Shown piece after piece: positions 51,662-60,449 of a DNA stretch of 64,000 nt; within the stretch, counting starts at the first letter, position 1; every line of letters begins with the position of its first letter. Made by a program: the position numbers and the translations under genes. The notes beneath the pieces are model-generated. The model saw only the letters and a list, made by a program, of their open reading frames with translations. It had not been told where the DNA came from and did not search any database. The DNA comes from Nitrospirales bacterium (GTDB lineage: Bacteria; Nitrospirota; Nitrospiria; Nitrospirales; UBA8639): the NCBI GenBank assembly GCA_022828225.1, contig JAJEJG010000008.1:1-64000 (forward strand), read 5' to 3'.

Positions 51662-53146
51662 ATGACCACCTCTCCTGCCCCATCCCTTGAACCCCTTGCC
51701 CTGGAAGGCGAGATTCTCCAACAGCGGGCCTGGCGCATGCCGGACCTCGTGGTCTACCAGCACGGGGACCGGGAATGGTGGGTCACGCCCCTGGATGAAG
51801 ACCTGCCCCTGATCCGGCTGAACCGGATGGGGGCCTCGCTTCTCGGAGCTATGGATGGGCGCCTGTCGATCAGCGCGCTGCTCGATCAGTTCGGCAAATG
51901 GGTCTGTGGCTCCAACCAGGAAACCGGACGGTGGTTTCTCGAACGGTGGTCCTTACCCCGCTATTCGTTGTGTTACTTCGGGACGGAACCGCCGAGCGGA
52001 CACAGCGTCAACGCCAAGTGGGACCTCCTTCTCCAGAAAGTGCGCGAACAATGGCATGAGAACGTGGCCATCGAAAGCGAGGAGCACCTCACGGAATTTC
52101 ATCATAAAGGGATTCAGAGTCATCACGGCCACTTCGAAATCGTGGAAACCACGGTCTCGCATCTTCTCCGGGAACCTTGCGAAGCGCTGCACGGATTCTC
52201 CTATGGCCAATTGCTTGCCAAGACCCTCCGGCAGTTGGGCTGGTGGAGTCCGAAACCGCAGCGGGTGGTGGAGGTCGGCGCGGGCCTGGGCTACCTGTCC
52301 CAGGAAATGGCAAAGGAATTTTCGCGGGTTGAACGACGCGGCGTGGAATACATCTTTCTGGATCTCACCCGGGCCTTTCTGCAATCCCAGTTCGCGTTAG
52401 CCGGCAAAGCCGGATGGGACGCCAAAGTCCTGAACGCGAACGCGGAGCAGTTGCCTCTCGCCGAGTCCAGCGTGGATCTGGTCATCGACAATGAAAACCT
52501 GGCGGATATGACCCCGGTTCACTTATCCAAAGAAGAACTGGAGACTCGCAAGGGCGCGACTCCCGAACATCAGCAATGCCTGGACCTCATTCAAAAACTC
52601 CGCCTGAACCTGGACACCCCGTATCCCGATGAAGCGATCTTCAACTACGGCGCCATTCAATTCCTGCAGGAACTCTGGCGCGTGCTCAAACCGGGCGGGC
52701 GGGCGTTGCTGATCGAATTCGGGATCGATTCAGGCTGGCCGGACCCCGTACGGCTTCCCGGGCATACGGAATACGAAGTGCAATATACCTACCTGCGCCA
52801 CGCGGCCAGATGGCTGGGCTTTCGGGAACAATACTGTGCGCTGCCGCAACTCCTCTCGATTCGACGGGATACGCAAGTCCTGTGCACCGGCGCCGCCTAT
52901 GCCATCCGGCGCCTGCAGGACGCCGAGGGCAAGACGTTCGGCGTGCGGGCGTATACTGAAGCGGAATTAAAGGACGCGCTCGGCGAGACGCTTACCAAAC
53001 TGACCGGCCTGCATTATCACAACGTCCTCGACCCGGCCTGGTTCGGGCTGTGGGATTTCAAAGCCCTGATTCTGGAGAAACCCGGCGGGTTTCACCGCCC
53101 AGCCTACAAGGAATCCCAAGGCTTCCGCTGGTACAGCCAACGGTAA
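51662..53146 (+). CDS. PqqD-like domain fused to SAM-dependent methyltransferase
   Basis: 494 residues. Residues about 20-85 (DREWWVTPLDEDLPLIRLNR, GASLLGAMDGRLSISALLDQ) match the PqqD/RRE winged fold that binds peptide substrates in RiPP maturation. Residues about 195-400 are a class I methyltransferase: motif I VVEVGAGLGYLSQEMAKEF, ANAEQLPLAESSVDLVIDNE and LWRVLKPGGRALLIEF. A C-terminal 100-residue domain (GLWDFKALILEKPGGF) is unrecognised. The fusion beside a PqqC-like oxidase suggests a modification system acting on a peptide or carrier-bound substrate, but no precursor is seen. Confidence 0.8.
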   Translation: MTTSPAPSLEPLALEGEILQQRAWRMPDLVVYQHGDREWWVTPLDEDLPLIRLNRMGASLLGAMDGRLSISALLDQFGKWVCGSNQETGRWFLERWSLPRYSLCYFGTEPPSGHSVNAKWDLLLQKVREQWHENVAIESEEHLTEFHHKGIQSHHGHFEIVETTVSHLLREPCEALHGFSYGQLLAKTLRQLGWWSPKPQRVVEVGAGLGYLSQEMAKEFSRVERRGVEYIFLDLTRAFLQSQFALAGKAGWDAKVLNANAEQLPLAESSVDLVIDNENLADMTPVHLSKEELETRKGATPEHQQCLDLIQKLRLNLDTPYPDEAIFNYGAIQFLQELWRVLKPGGRALLIEFGIDSGWPDPVRLPGHTEYEVQYTYLRHAARWLGFREQYCALPQLLSIRRDTQVLCTGAAYAIRRLQDAEGKTFGVRAYTEAELKDALGETLTKLTGLHYHNVLDPAWFGLWDFKALILEKPGGFHRPAYKESQGFRWYSQR

Positions 53147-53151
53147 GTTAC

Positions 53152-53293
53152 GGAACCTCTGATTTATTGTGATAGCGGGATGCAGGGCAAGGCGTCCCGG
53201 AGCGAAACCCGAGGCTTATCATAGAGATAGATGAGGGTTGAGCGAGGACACAACGCAGCCATACGCCCGATAGTGCACTAAATCAGAGGTTCC
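53152..53293. repeat. 142-bp MITE between convergent genes
   Basis: Same ends and length as 33701-33842, flanked on both sides by TTAC. The right-hand TTAC contains the TAA stop of the minus-strand ATPase gene; the left end is 5 bp after the methyltransferase stop. Confidence 0.95.
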
Positions 53294-54745
53294 TTACGAC
53301 GGATTCTGCTCTGGGCGAAGGGCTTTCTTCCCCATCACCAGGTTGTATCCCACCGTGTAACAGTATTCACTCGCCGGGACGAATTCAAAGTTGACCCCGT
53401 CAATCACTTTGGAGGCTTTCTCTTGTTTTGACGTGACGAGCATGTCTCTCAGATCGTTTGAACGGCAAAAGCGCAGACTGCTCTTGAGTTTATGGGAATC
53501 CTCTGAAATCCGGTCGGACCACATGGCTTCCATGGCCCATTGGATGGTCTGCTCAGGCCCTCTAAAGACCATATCGACTTCCCCGCCGGGCCACCGGGAA
53601 TAATGAAACCTGGACATATCCGCATGAAACCACTGGGAGAATATCGCCGTTTCGACCAATGAACCCATTGATTCGTCATGGGATTTGACCGGAGCAAACA
53701 GTGCGCAATAGCTCGACGGATTGGTCAGATACACTTTGAAAAAATTTGCCCGTCTGAACCGTCGCCCACTCTGGTCAACGCGATGGAGCACCCGGATCAA
53801 AAAAGCGGCCTCAAGATATTCGATGTATCGTTTAATGGTATTCTTCGCGACACCGGAATTTTGTGTCAGGTCCTCCAGGGAAACCTCGTTGGCCGTATTA
53901 AACGCAAGCGTAGTGAATAACGAGTTCAGTTCCTGGATGTCCTGGATGCCATAGAGACTCGGCAAATCACGCAGGAGAACCTTGTCGACGATGTCCGCCT
54001 TGACGAATCTCCCCGGATCTTTCTGAATATCGGCTGAAAAGACGACCTCCGGATACCCGCCGTAGTTGAGGTAATCAACAAACACCCGATTCAAATGCTC
54101 GATATCCTGTGCGCGGGAAAAGTTTGGGCCCTTCGACGACTCCGAACGCATCAATTTGGGCATTGGCTTGTCGGAACTGTCCAACAGGGTCAGATATTCA
54201 TGAAACGTGAGTGGAGGCAGGAGAAACTCCGTAAACCTTCCGGCACCCGATTCCACGCTCTTCAGCCGTAAGGCGACGGCTGCGGAACCCGACGTGACCG
54301 GTTTCACCGCAGGGAACGCATCCATCAGGGTCTTCAGATGGATTTCCCAGTCCTTCAGATACTGGATTTCGTCAAAAAAGACATACGTGGGCGTTGTCTT
54401 ATAGTCAGTCCCGCTGACCTCACCAAAAAATTCCAGAAGCTGCTCGAGGCCGAGGCTGTTGTACAAAGGATGATCAATGGAAAAATAGACGATTTGCTTT
54501 GGCGGAATTGTTTGCAGGAGCCGACTAATGGTGTGATGAATAAGGACGGTTTTCCCGACTCGTCGGGGGCCCATGAGAAGAATTGCTCGTCGAATATTCT
54601 GATTTTCGACAAGAGGGTAAAAGAGTTCCAAATAGGGTCGCGGTTTCCACTGGGTATAGTTCGGGGGCACCTCATGAGGCTTATCCCACCAGGGATTTTC
54701 AAATTCGATTCGCTTGAGAATTTGAGCTTTTGGAACGTCTCTCAT
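53294..54745 (-). CDS. AAA_14/DUF4143 ATPase
   Basis: 483 residues from ATG 54745; upstream in-frame sequence overlaps a nested palindrome and is rejected. The AAA domain has Walker A LLMGPRRVGKTVLIHHTISR and Walker B TYVFFDEIQYLKDWE, then TSGSAAVAL. A winged helix (EVSLEDLTQNSGVAKNTIKR) and the C-terminal DUF4143 nuclease-like domain (FHYSRWPGGEVDMVFRG) follow. Family function is poorly known; many sit in mobile or accessory regions. Its stop lies in a MITE target duplication. Confidence 0.88.
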   Translation of the reverse strand: MRDVPKAQILKRIEFENPWWDKPHEVPPNYTQWKPRPYLELFYPLVENQNIRRAILLMGPRRVGKTVLIHHTISRLLQTIPPKQIVYFSIDHPLYNSLGLEQLLEFFGEVSGTDYKTTPTYVFFDEIQYLKDWEIHLKTLMDAFPAVKPVTSGSAAVALRLKSVESGAGRFTEFLLPPLTFHEYLTLLDSSDKPMPKLMRSESSKGPNFSRAQDIEHLNRVFVDYLNYGGYPEVVFSADIQKDPGRFVKADIVDKVLLRDLPSLYGIQDIQELNSLFTTLAFNTANEVSLEDLTQNSGVAKNTIKRYIEYLEAAFLIRVLHRVDQSGRRFRRANFFKVYLTNPSSYCALFAPVKSHDESMGSLVETAIFSQWFHADMSRFHYSRWPGGEVDMVFRGPEQTIQWAMEAMWSDRISEDSHKLKSSLRFCRSNDLRDMLVTSKQEKASKVIDGVNFEFVPASEYCYTVGYNLVMGKKALRPEQNPS

Positions 54746-54763
54746 CGGGAATCCCGCTATGCA

Positions 54764-54841
54764 GGGCCTTGCTGGGTAAGTAATAACAGAACAACCGGAT
54801 AAGATCAATGCGCTGATCTTATCCGGCATTCAGCAAGGCCC
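54764..54841. repeat. Nested perfect inverted repeats upstream of the ATPase gene
   Basis: Inner arms CCGGATAAGATCA / TGATCTTATCCGG (54795-54826, 6-nt loop) lie within outer arms GGGCCTTGCTG / CAGCAAGGCCC (54764-54774 and 54831-54841). All arms are perfect. It could be a terminator-like structure between ppx and the ATPase gene, an operator, or a mobile hairpin. Confidence 0.75.
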
Positions 54842-54874
54842 CATTGTTTATCCAATGGTTGTATTAGAAAAGTG

Positions 54875-55807
54875 CTATGGATACACGCGGCAGGACCGGG
54901 CGAGGTGGACCAGCACGCCTTCCCGCAACCCGTATTCGCTCACCACACACCGTACGACGTTCAACTCTTCCATGATGCAACGCAGGATGAGTACGCCCGC
55001 GGCAATGACGCCTTCACGGCCCGTTTCCAGGCCGGGCATCCCGACGCGTTGCGACTGCGTTTTGCGGAACACGTCGTGCTCGATACGCCGGATGACCGGC
55101 AATTCCAATACGTAATTCTGAATCCGCGCGGGATCGTAGGCGGGGAGTTCCTGGGCAACCGCCGCTAACGAGGTGATCGTACCGGCCGTGCCCACGAGGG
55201 TCAGGTCCGTGACGTCGCCGATCTCCCGTCGGGCACCACGGGTGAGATCCCGGATCAAGGTTTCCGCCTGTTGAATTTCCGTGGCGTCCGGCGGATCACT
55301 TTGCAACACCCGCTCCGCCAATCGAACCACCCCCATGTCAATCGACGTCGTCTTGAGGGGCTGCCCTTGCCGGCTCGCGATGAATTCCGTACTCCCGCCC
55401 CCGATATCCAACCCCAGGATCGACCGCGCGTCCGGCAGACCCGATCGAATGCCCAGGAACGTCCGGCGCGCTTCCTCTTCTCCGTCGATGACTTCGATCT
55501 CGACGCCGGTTTCCCTCCTGACGCGATCCAGAAACTCTTCCCGGTTCCCGGCTTCCCGGACGGCACTCGTGGCCACGGCCGTATACCGTTCGACTTCATG
55601 GCTCTCGATAATCGCTTTCCACTCCCGAATCGTCTCGATTACGCGAGACATGGCGTCCGGTTTGAGCCGTTTGGTGTGATCGACGCCTTCCCCCAACCGC
55701 AAAATTTTCCGTTCCGAACGGATCGCGTCAACCGAACCCTCAGAAGAAACCGTCGCCACCAACAACCGGCAGGTCAGAGTGCCGATATCAATGCCCGCCA
55801 CGCGCAT
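54875..55807 (-). CDS. Ppx/GppA-family phosphatase
   Basis: 310 residues with ASKHA fold. The N-terminal GIDIGTLTCRLLVATV, the middle VATSAVREAGNREEFLDRV and GLDIGGGSTEFIAS match exopolyphosphatase/pppGpp phosphatase. Length is that of the short form without the C-terminal HD domain, so it is closer to Ppx2/GppA core proteins. It hydrolyses polyphosphate or pppGpp; which one cannot be read here. Located 6 bp downstream of recG, likely one operon. Confidence 0.9.
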   Translation of the reverse strand: MRVAGIDIGTLTCRLLVATVSSEGSVDAIRSERKILRLGEGVDHTKRLKPDAMSRVIETIREWKAIIESHEVERYTAVATSAVREAGNREEFLDRVRRETGVEIEVIDGEEEARRTFLGIRSGLPDARSILGLDIGGGSTEFIASRQGQPLKTTSIDMGVVRLAERVLQSDPPDATEIQQAETLIRDLTRGARREIGDVTDLTLVGTAGTITSLAAVAQELPAYDPARIQNYVLELPVIRRIEHDVFRKTQSQRVGMPGLETGREGVIAAGVLILRCIMEELNVVRCVVSEYGLREGVLVHLARSCRVYP

Positions 55808-55813
55808 CGGCTT

Positions 55814-58483
55814 TTATCCGATCGTTCCCAGTTCCAATTTGGTTTGCCATTTTCGCAATACGGTGGCTTTCAGGAGTCGATGGTCGGGATGCGACAACTG
55901 CGGATCACGCTCCATCAGGGCGAACGCTTCTTGCCGGGCGTGCTCCAGGGCCTCGGCATCCCGAACCAGGTTCATCACGCGAAACTCGGGGATCCCGGAC
56001 TGCCGCGTTCCCATCATTTCACCCGGTCCGCGGATGCGAAGATCCTGTTCGGCAATCGCAAACCCATCGGCACACTGCACCATCGCTTTCAGGCGCTGCG
56101 CCGCGGTTTGCGTCGGCCCGGCCGGCATACGCGGGCGGTCCGAGGCAGGCTCTGAGGGGAAAGGCAACGTCGGATCAAACTCGCCCTGCGCCGGTACGTC
56201 CGTCTCCAAATCCCGACGCCTGCCAGCAGGGCGGACACGCAGGTCCGCCCCTACAATCAGGAAACAGAACGAACGTTGCGCGCCCCGTCCGACTCGCCCG
56301 CGAAGTTGGTGAAGTTGAGCCAACCCGAAACGGTCGGCGTGCTCGATCACCATTACCGTGGCATTGGACACGTCCACGCCCACTTCGATCACCGTCGTGG
56401 CCACCAGGATGTGGACGTCGCCCGCCCGGAACGCTTTCATGATTTGGGCTCGCTCATCCGACTTCATGCGTCCGTGGATGATGCTCACGTTCATCCCGAC
56501 AAATTCCGTGGACCGCAAGCGTTCCGCGGCCTGCATCACCGCTTCGAGGTCGAGCTTTTCCGATTCTTCCACCAGCGGATACACGATGTACGCCTGCCGT
56601 CCTTCGTTGACTTCCTTCCGCACCAACTCGTAAGCCCTGGACCGCGCGTTGTGGCGAAAGACGCGCGTCCGGATGGGCTGGCGCCCGGCAGGCAATTCGT
56701 CGATGACGGACACGTCAAGGTCTCCATAAATGGTCATGGCCAGGGTGCGGGGGATCGGGGTGGCAGTCATCACCAGGACGTCGGGATACAGGGCTTTCTC
56801 ACGCAGCTTCCCTCGCTGGAGCACGCCGAATTTGTGTTGTTCATCCACCACCACGATTCCCAACTTGGCGAATTGCACGTCCTGTTCCAACAGCGCGTGC
56901 GTCCCCACGATGAGTTGCACGTCTCCCGCGGCGATGCGCGCCAACGCGGCGGCCCGCTCCTTCGGCGACGTCCCGCCGGTCAGGAAGGCCACGGACACGT
57001 CAAGCGCGTCCAGGTACGGACGGATGGTCAACACGTGTTGTTCCGCCAGAATCTCGGTCGGAGCCATCAAGGCGGCCTGATACCCGTCCCCGCAAGCCCC
57101 CAGCATCGCATGCAGGGCCACGATGGTCTTGCCGGACCCCACGTCGCCCTGGAGCAACCGGTTCATGGGCCGGGCCGTGCGCATATCCGCTTCAATCTCG
57201 GCAAGCACCCGTTCTTGAGCGCCCGTGAGTTGAAACGGCAAGTGCTTCCGCAAGGGTGTGGTGTACGTCCCGGAGAGCCGGAAGGCAATGCCGGGTGACG
57301 CCGATTGATGCATGCGCTGTCGAAGCGCCAACGCCAGTTGCAGGAGAAAGCCTTCTTCAAAGGCCAACCGGTGATGCGCCGGCGTCTGCCAATCGTTCAG
57401 CAAGGACAGGTCCGAACCCGTGCCGGGAAAATGGAGCGACGCAATGGCCGCATCCAGCGTGGGCCACCGGTGTTGCTCCAAGAGACGCGAAGGCAGCGGA
57501 TCCTCCAAATCGGAGCGGTACGTTTCCAGCAGGCCCCACAGAATCCGTCGAAGGTGCCGGGAACTCAGCCCGCGCGTTTCATGGTACACCGGGACGATGC
57601 GCCCCACGTGAAGCAGCAGGTCCTCATCCTCATCCACCACCTCATATTGCGGGGTCCGCATTTGGACCCCGACCCCACGGCGATGCCTCACCACCGGACC
57701 GCTGAGCACCACGCGCAACCCGTTCCGAAGCACGTCGTCGAGATACGGCTGGTTGAAGAACACGACTTCCACGGCACTCGTTTCATCCTGAACCGACATC
57801 GTAAACAGGGTCATGTTCCGGCGTCGCGTTCGCCGGAGTCCGGCATGGTGGATGGTTCCGGCTATCGTGGCTTTTTCACCGGGAACCAGTTGAGAAATGG
57901 ACACGATGCGGGAACGGTCTTCATACCGCCAGGGCAAAAACCACAAGGCGTCCTCAATCGTACGAATTCCCAATTTTTCGAGTAACAGCGCACGCTTGGG
58001 ACCGACCCCCTTGGCAAACCGGATGTCGGTCTCGTGTAACGCGCGATTCGACCCTTCGACAGGCTCAGGGCAGGCGCCCTCGTGAGGCTTCTCTGCGCTT
58101 CGCCAATCACCGTGATCGGACGAAATCCTTCGTTCCGGTGAGGATTCCCGGCTTGGAGAATCGGATATCTGCTGAAGCGCCATGGTGGATAGGCGATCCA
58201 GGACCTGCCTGGCCGCCTCTAATCGGTCCGGAGTCCTTACAACCCCCTCCTGCTCCTGAAACAAAAAACGCAGGACCAATAATTCCGCTTCGATGCGGGC
58301 GGGAAAGACCGCGTTTCCCAACGCCTCCACGATTTGCGTCGATACGAACGAATCGAGCTGCGTCGTGGATGAGACCGGGTTCTCTCGATTCTCATAGGCT
58401 GTTTGAATCGGACGATTCAGCCGGTCCAACAGCGCCCGCAATGCCTGGGGGATCCCGGTGTTCGCCGGTGAGTTTGTCTCCAT
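55814..58483 (-). CDS. recG: ATP-dependent DNA helicase RecG with repeat-derived insertions
   Basis: Rescues stalled replication forks. 889 residues, longer than the usual 690-820. Motifs: wedge OB domain (GEKATIAGTIHHAGLRRTRR), Walker A LQGDVGSGKTIVALHAML, DEQH box VVDEQHKFGVLQRG, TATPIPRTLAM, and C-terminal RVGRGAQRSFCF with RIRGPGEMMGTRQSG. Between RSFCFLI and AAQRLKAMVQ, where other RecG proteins have a short linker, about 50 residues (VGADLRVRPAGRRRDLETDV onward) are encoded by a REP-like repeat. A second repeat encodes ACPEPVEG near residue 140. The frame stays open, so it may still work. Confidence 0.92.
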   Translation of the reverse strand: METNSPANTGIPQALRALLDRLNRPIQTAYENRENPVSSTTQLDSFVSTQIVEALGNAVFPARIEAELLVLRFLFQEQEGVVRTPDRLEAARQVLDRLSTMALQQISDSPSRESSPERRISSDHGDWRSAEKPHEGACPEPVEGSNRALHETDIRFAKGVGPKRALLLEKLGIRTIEDALWFLPWRYEDRSRIVSISQLVPGEKATIAGTIHHAGLRRTRRRNMTLFTMSVQDETSAVEVVFFNQPYLDDVLRNGLRVVLSGPVVRHRRGVGVQMRTPQYEVVDEDEDLLLHVGRIVPVYHETRGLSSRHLRRILWGLLETYRSDLEDPLPSRLLEQHRWPTLDAAIASLHFPGTGSDLSLLNDWQTPAHHRLAFEEGFLLQLALALRQRMHQSASPGIAFRLSGTYTTPLRKHLPFQLTGAQERVLAEIEADMRTARPMNRLLQGDVGSGKTIVALHAMLGACGDGYQAALMAPTEILAEQHVLTIRPYLDALDVSVAFLTGGTSPKERAAALARIAAGDVQLIVGTHALLEQDVQFAKLGIVVVDEQHKFGVLQRGKLREKALYPDVLVMTATPIPRTLAMTIYGDLDVSVIDELPAGRQPIRTRVFRHNARSRAYELVRKEVNEGRQAYIVYPLVEESEKLDLEAVMQAAERLRSTEFVGMNVSIIHGRMKSDERAQIMKAFRAGDVHILVATTVIEVGVDVSNATVMVIEHADRFGLAQLHQLRGRVGRGAQRSFCFLIVGADLRVRPAGRRRDLETDVPAQGEFDPTLPFPSEPASDRPRMPAGPTQTAAQRLKAMVQCADGFAIAEQDLRIRGPGEMMGTRQSGIPEFRVMNLVRDAEALEHARQEAFALMERDPQLSHPDHRLLKATVLRKWQTKLELGTIG
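56228..56254. repeat. REP-like element inside recG
   Basis: AGGGCGGACACGCAGGTCCG followed by CCCCTAC, the same unit as at 37728, 38293 and in the RAYT gene. Translated on the minus strand as VGADLRVRP. Confidence 0.8.
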
Positions 58484-58501
58484 GCCGGGGCGAATAGTAC
58501 A

Positions 58502-58643
58502 GGAACCTCTGATTTAGTGCACTATCGGGGGCATGGCCGCGTTGTGTCCTCGCTCAACCCTCACCTATTTCTCTGATAAGCCTCGGGTTTCGCTCCGGGA
58601 CGCCTTGCCCTGCATCCCGCTATCACCATAAATCACAGGTTCC
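58502..58643. repeat. 142-bp MITE upstream of recG
   Basis: Starts GGAACCTCTGATTTAGTGCA and ends ATAAATCACAGGTTCC, one base off a perfect terminal repeat. Flanked by TACA on both sides. It lies 18 bp upstream of the recG start codon, in the orientation opposite to the 33.7-kb and 53.2-kb copies. Confidence 0.95.
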
Positions 58644-58667
58644 TACAATAGATGACGGCCCCGGACA

Positions 58668-58815
58668 AAGACCCTTGACAGGCTCAGAACCGACGGCTTC
58701 TCCCCCCGTTCGTCCTGAGCGTAGCGAGAGCGAAGTCGAAGGACGCTCAGGACAGGCCCTTCGACTGGCTTCCTTCGCCTTCAGGCGCGTTGCGCCTTAC
58801 GCTCAGGACAGGGTT
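58668..58815. repeat. Cluster of TCGACAGGCTCAG / GCTCAGGACAGG dispersed repeats
   Basis: Several copies and inverse copies of the CTTCGACAGGCTCAGGACAG family lie head to tail (CGTCCTGAGCGTAGCGAGAG, GAAGGACGCTCAGGACAGGC, TTACGCTCAGGACAGG). Single units occur at 5302, 11608, 15039, 18975, 30716 and inside recG at 58052. They fill the spacer before rpmB. Confidence 0.65.
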
Positions 58816-58884
58816 GTCAGACGAATCAACGGTATGGTATCAAGCAGAACGTTGCGTCACGTTTGAAGAAAAGGAGTCATTGTC

Positions 58885-59073
58885 ATGGCTTTTGCCTGTG
58901 TCGTGTGCGGAAAAAAACGCATGAGCGGAAATAACGTCAGTCACGCCAATAACAAAACGAAGCGGGTCTTCCGGCCTAACCTGCAAACCGTTCGGGCGTT
59001 ACTCAACGGCACGGCTCAACGCATTCGGGTCTGCACCCGCTGCCTCCGGTCCGGCCGTATTCAAAAGGCGTAA
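58885..59073 (+). CDS. rpmB: 50S ribosomal protein L28
   Basis: 62 residues: [26 protein letters not shown] core, [20 protein letters not shown] and a second Cys pair [13 protein letters not shown]. The two CxxC pairs mark the zinc-binding (C+) form of L28. AAAGGAGTC precedes the ATG. Confidence 0.97.
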   Translation: MAFACVVCGKKRMSGNNVSHANNKTKRVFRPNLQTVRALLNGTAQRIRVCTRCLRSGRIQKA

Positions 59074-59129
59074 GGCCTCCTTTCGACCGAAGACAACCAC
59101 CGAGAGTTGATCTTCCTTCCCTGCCTTCC

Positions 59130-59639
59130 TCAGGCTGCCCGAAACTCAAGGGCCGCGGCATTGATGCAATACCGCAAACCCGTCGGCGGCGGGCCGTCGT
59201 TGAAAATGTGACCCAAGTGACCGTCGCAGCGCGCGCAGTGCACCTCGGTTCTGGGATAGAACAATTTCCAATCGGTTTTGGTTCCCACAACCCGCTCCGA
59301 GAGCGGCTGCCAGAAACTCGGCCAGCCGGTGTTGCTGTCATACTTGACTTCCGAGGAGAACAACGCCAGGTCACAACCCGCACAATAGTACGTGCCCGTG
59401 TCCTTACTGGCATGATAGCCATTGGAATACGGCCGCTCCGTTCCTTCCTCGCGAAGCACGTAATACTGTTGAGGAGTCAGGATCGCCTTCCATTCCTCGT
59501 CGGTCTTGACGACTTTGACGATGGCCCCCGGTTCCTTTTTCGTCGTGGCCAACACGGGCGAGAAGCCCATGGTTTTCACGATGAGTCCCAACCCCGCCAA
59601 TGCCCCTATCTGCAAGACGGTCCGTCTTCCGATCTCCAT
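59130..59639 (-). CDS. msrB: Peptide-methionine (R)-S-oxide reductase with Tat-type signal
   Basis: Repairs methionine-R-sulfoxide in proteins. 169 residues from ATG 59639, which has GGAAAGGAGGGAGG upstream; ATG 59687 lies before this site and is rejected. The N-terminus [20 protein letters not shown] has a twin-arginine motif and hydrophobic stretch, so export to the periplasm is likely. The catalytic domain has zinc pairs CAGC and [13 protein letters not shown], and the catalytic Cys in [13 protein letters not shown]. Confidence 0.93.
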   Translation of the reverse strand: MEIGRRTVLQIGALAGLGLIVKTMGFSPVLATTKKEPGAIVKVVKTDEEWKAILTPQQYYVLREEGTERPYSNGYHASKDTGTYYCAGCDLALFSSEVKYDSNTGWPSFWQPLSERVVGTKTDWKLFYPRTEVHCARCDGHLGHIFNDGPPPTGLRYCINAAALEFRAA

Positions 59640-59783
59640 ATGCCTCCCTCCTTTCCGCGACTCGCCGCCGGCAACTCTCATGATCAAGGTGTGGTCGCCG
59701 GCATGCTCCTGATTATTCAGTGTACTCCCCCAGCGGGCCGTTATGCCAGGCTAAACCCTTGGCTCAGGACAAACAGGGCAAGT

Positions 59784-60449
59784 TCAGGATGATAAAAGCG
59801 CGAGCAGGTCTAAAGGCTTTTCGCAGTAGTAGTCGGGGTTGAGGGCCGAGACTTTATCCCGGTTGCCGTAGCCGTAGCCCACGGCGCAGGCGGACACCCC
59901 GGCGGACTGGGCGGCTCGCACGTCGTTCGTGCTGTCGCCCACCAGAATAGCGGCATCCGGCGGAACAGCGAGGGTGTCGAGGATGCGCAGCAACATGCCC
60001 GGATCGGGTTTCAAATCGGACTGGTCGAGCGGGCCTTCGATCGCGGCAAACCGGTCTTTGACCTTCAAGCCTTCGATGATGCGCATGGTGTATTCCAGTG
60101 ACTTGTTCGTGGCCAAGGCTTTCAGACGTTCATCCCGCCCGTCGAACAGCCGGTCCAGACCGGGATACAATTGCGTGGTATCCAGACAATGCGCGAGATA
60201 ATGCCCGCGGAAGATCCGTAGCGATTCTTCATAGCGCGCCTCGTTTCCCTCGCCGACGGACAAGCGCAACAGCCGTTTGACTCCGTCGCCCACGAAGGTA
60301 AAAATCCGTTCGGGAGACAGCGTCGGTAAATCCAGATCCCCGAGCGTAAGGTTCACCGCCGCGGCGATATCGTACTTGGAATCGATGAGGGTCCCGTCAA
60401 GATCGAAAATGACCAACCGGACGGAGTCCGCTAGCGGGCCGCGTTTCAT
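59784..60449 (-). CDS. gph: Phosphoglycolate phosphatase-like HAD hydrolase
   Basis: 221 residues. HAD motifs: I IFDLDGTLIDSKYDIAAA, II in KALATNKSLEY, III at the Lys of SDLKPDPGM, and IV ILVGDSTNDVRAAQSAG. Cap domain type C1, as in Gph. Removes 2-phosphoglycolate, though related HAD enzymes act on other phosphates. It overlaps the upstream secreted-protein gene as ATGA. Confidence 0.88.
   Translation of the reverse strand: MKRGPLADSVRLVIFDLDGTLIDSKYDIAAAVNLTLGDLDLPTLSPERIFTFVGDGVKRLLRLSVGEGNEARYEESLRIFRGHYLAHCLDTTQLYPGLDRLFDGRDERLKALATNKSLEYTMRIIEGLKVKDRFAAIEGPLDQSDLKPDPGMLLRILDTLAVPPDAAILVGDSTNDVRAAQSAGVSACAVGYGYGNRDKVSALNPDYYCEKPLDLLALLSS

Noticed and set aside
58675-58866. Plus-strand frame before rpmB
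   Set aside because: Made of CTTCGACAGGCTCAGG-type repeats; composition and lack of a start site argue against a gene.
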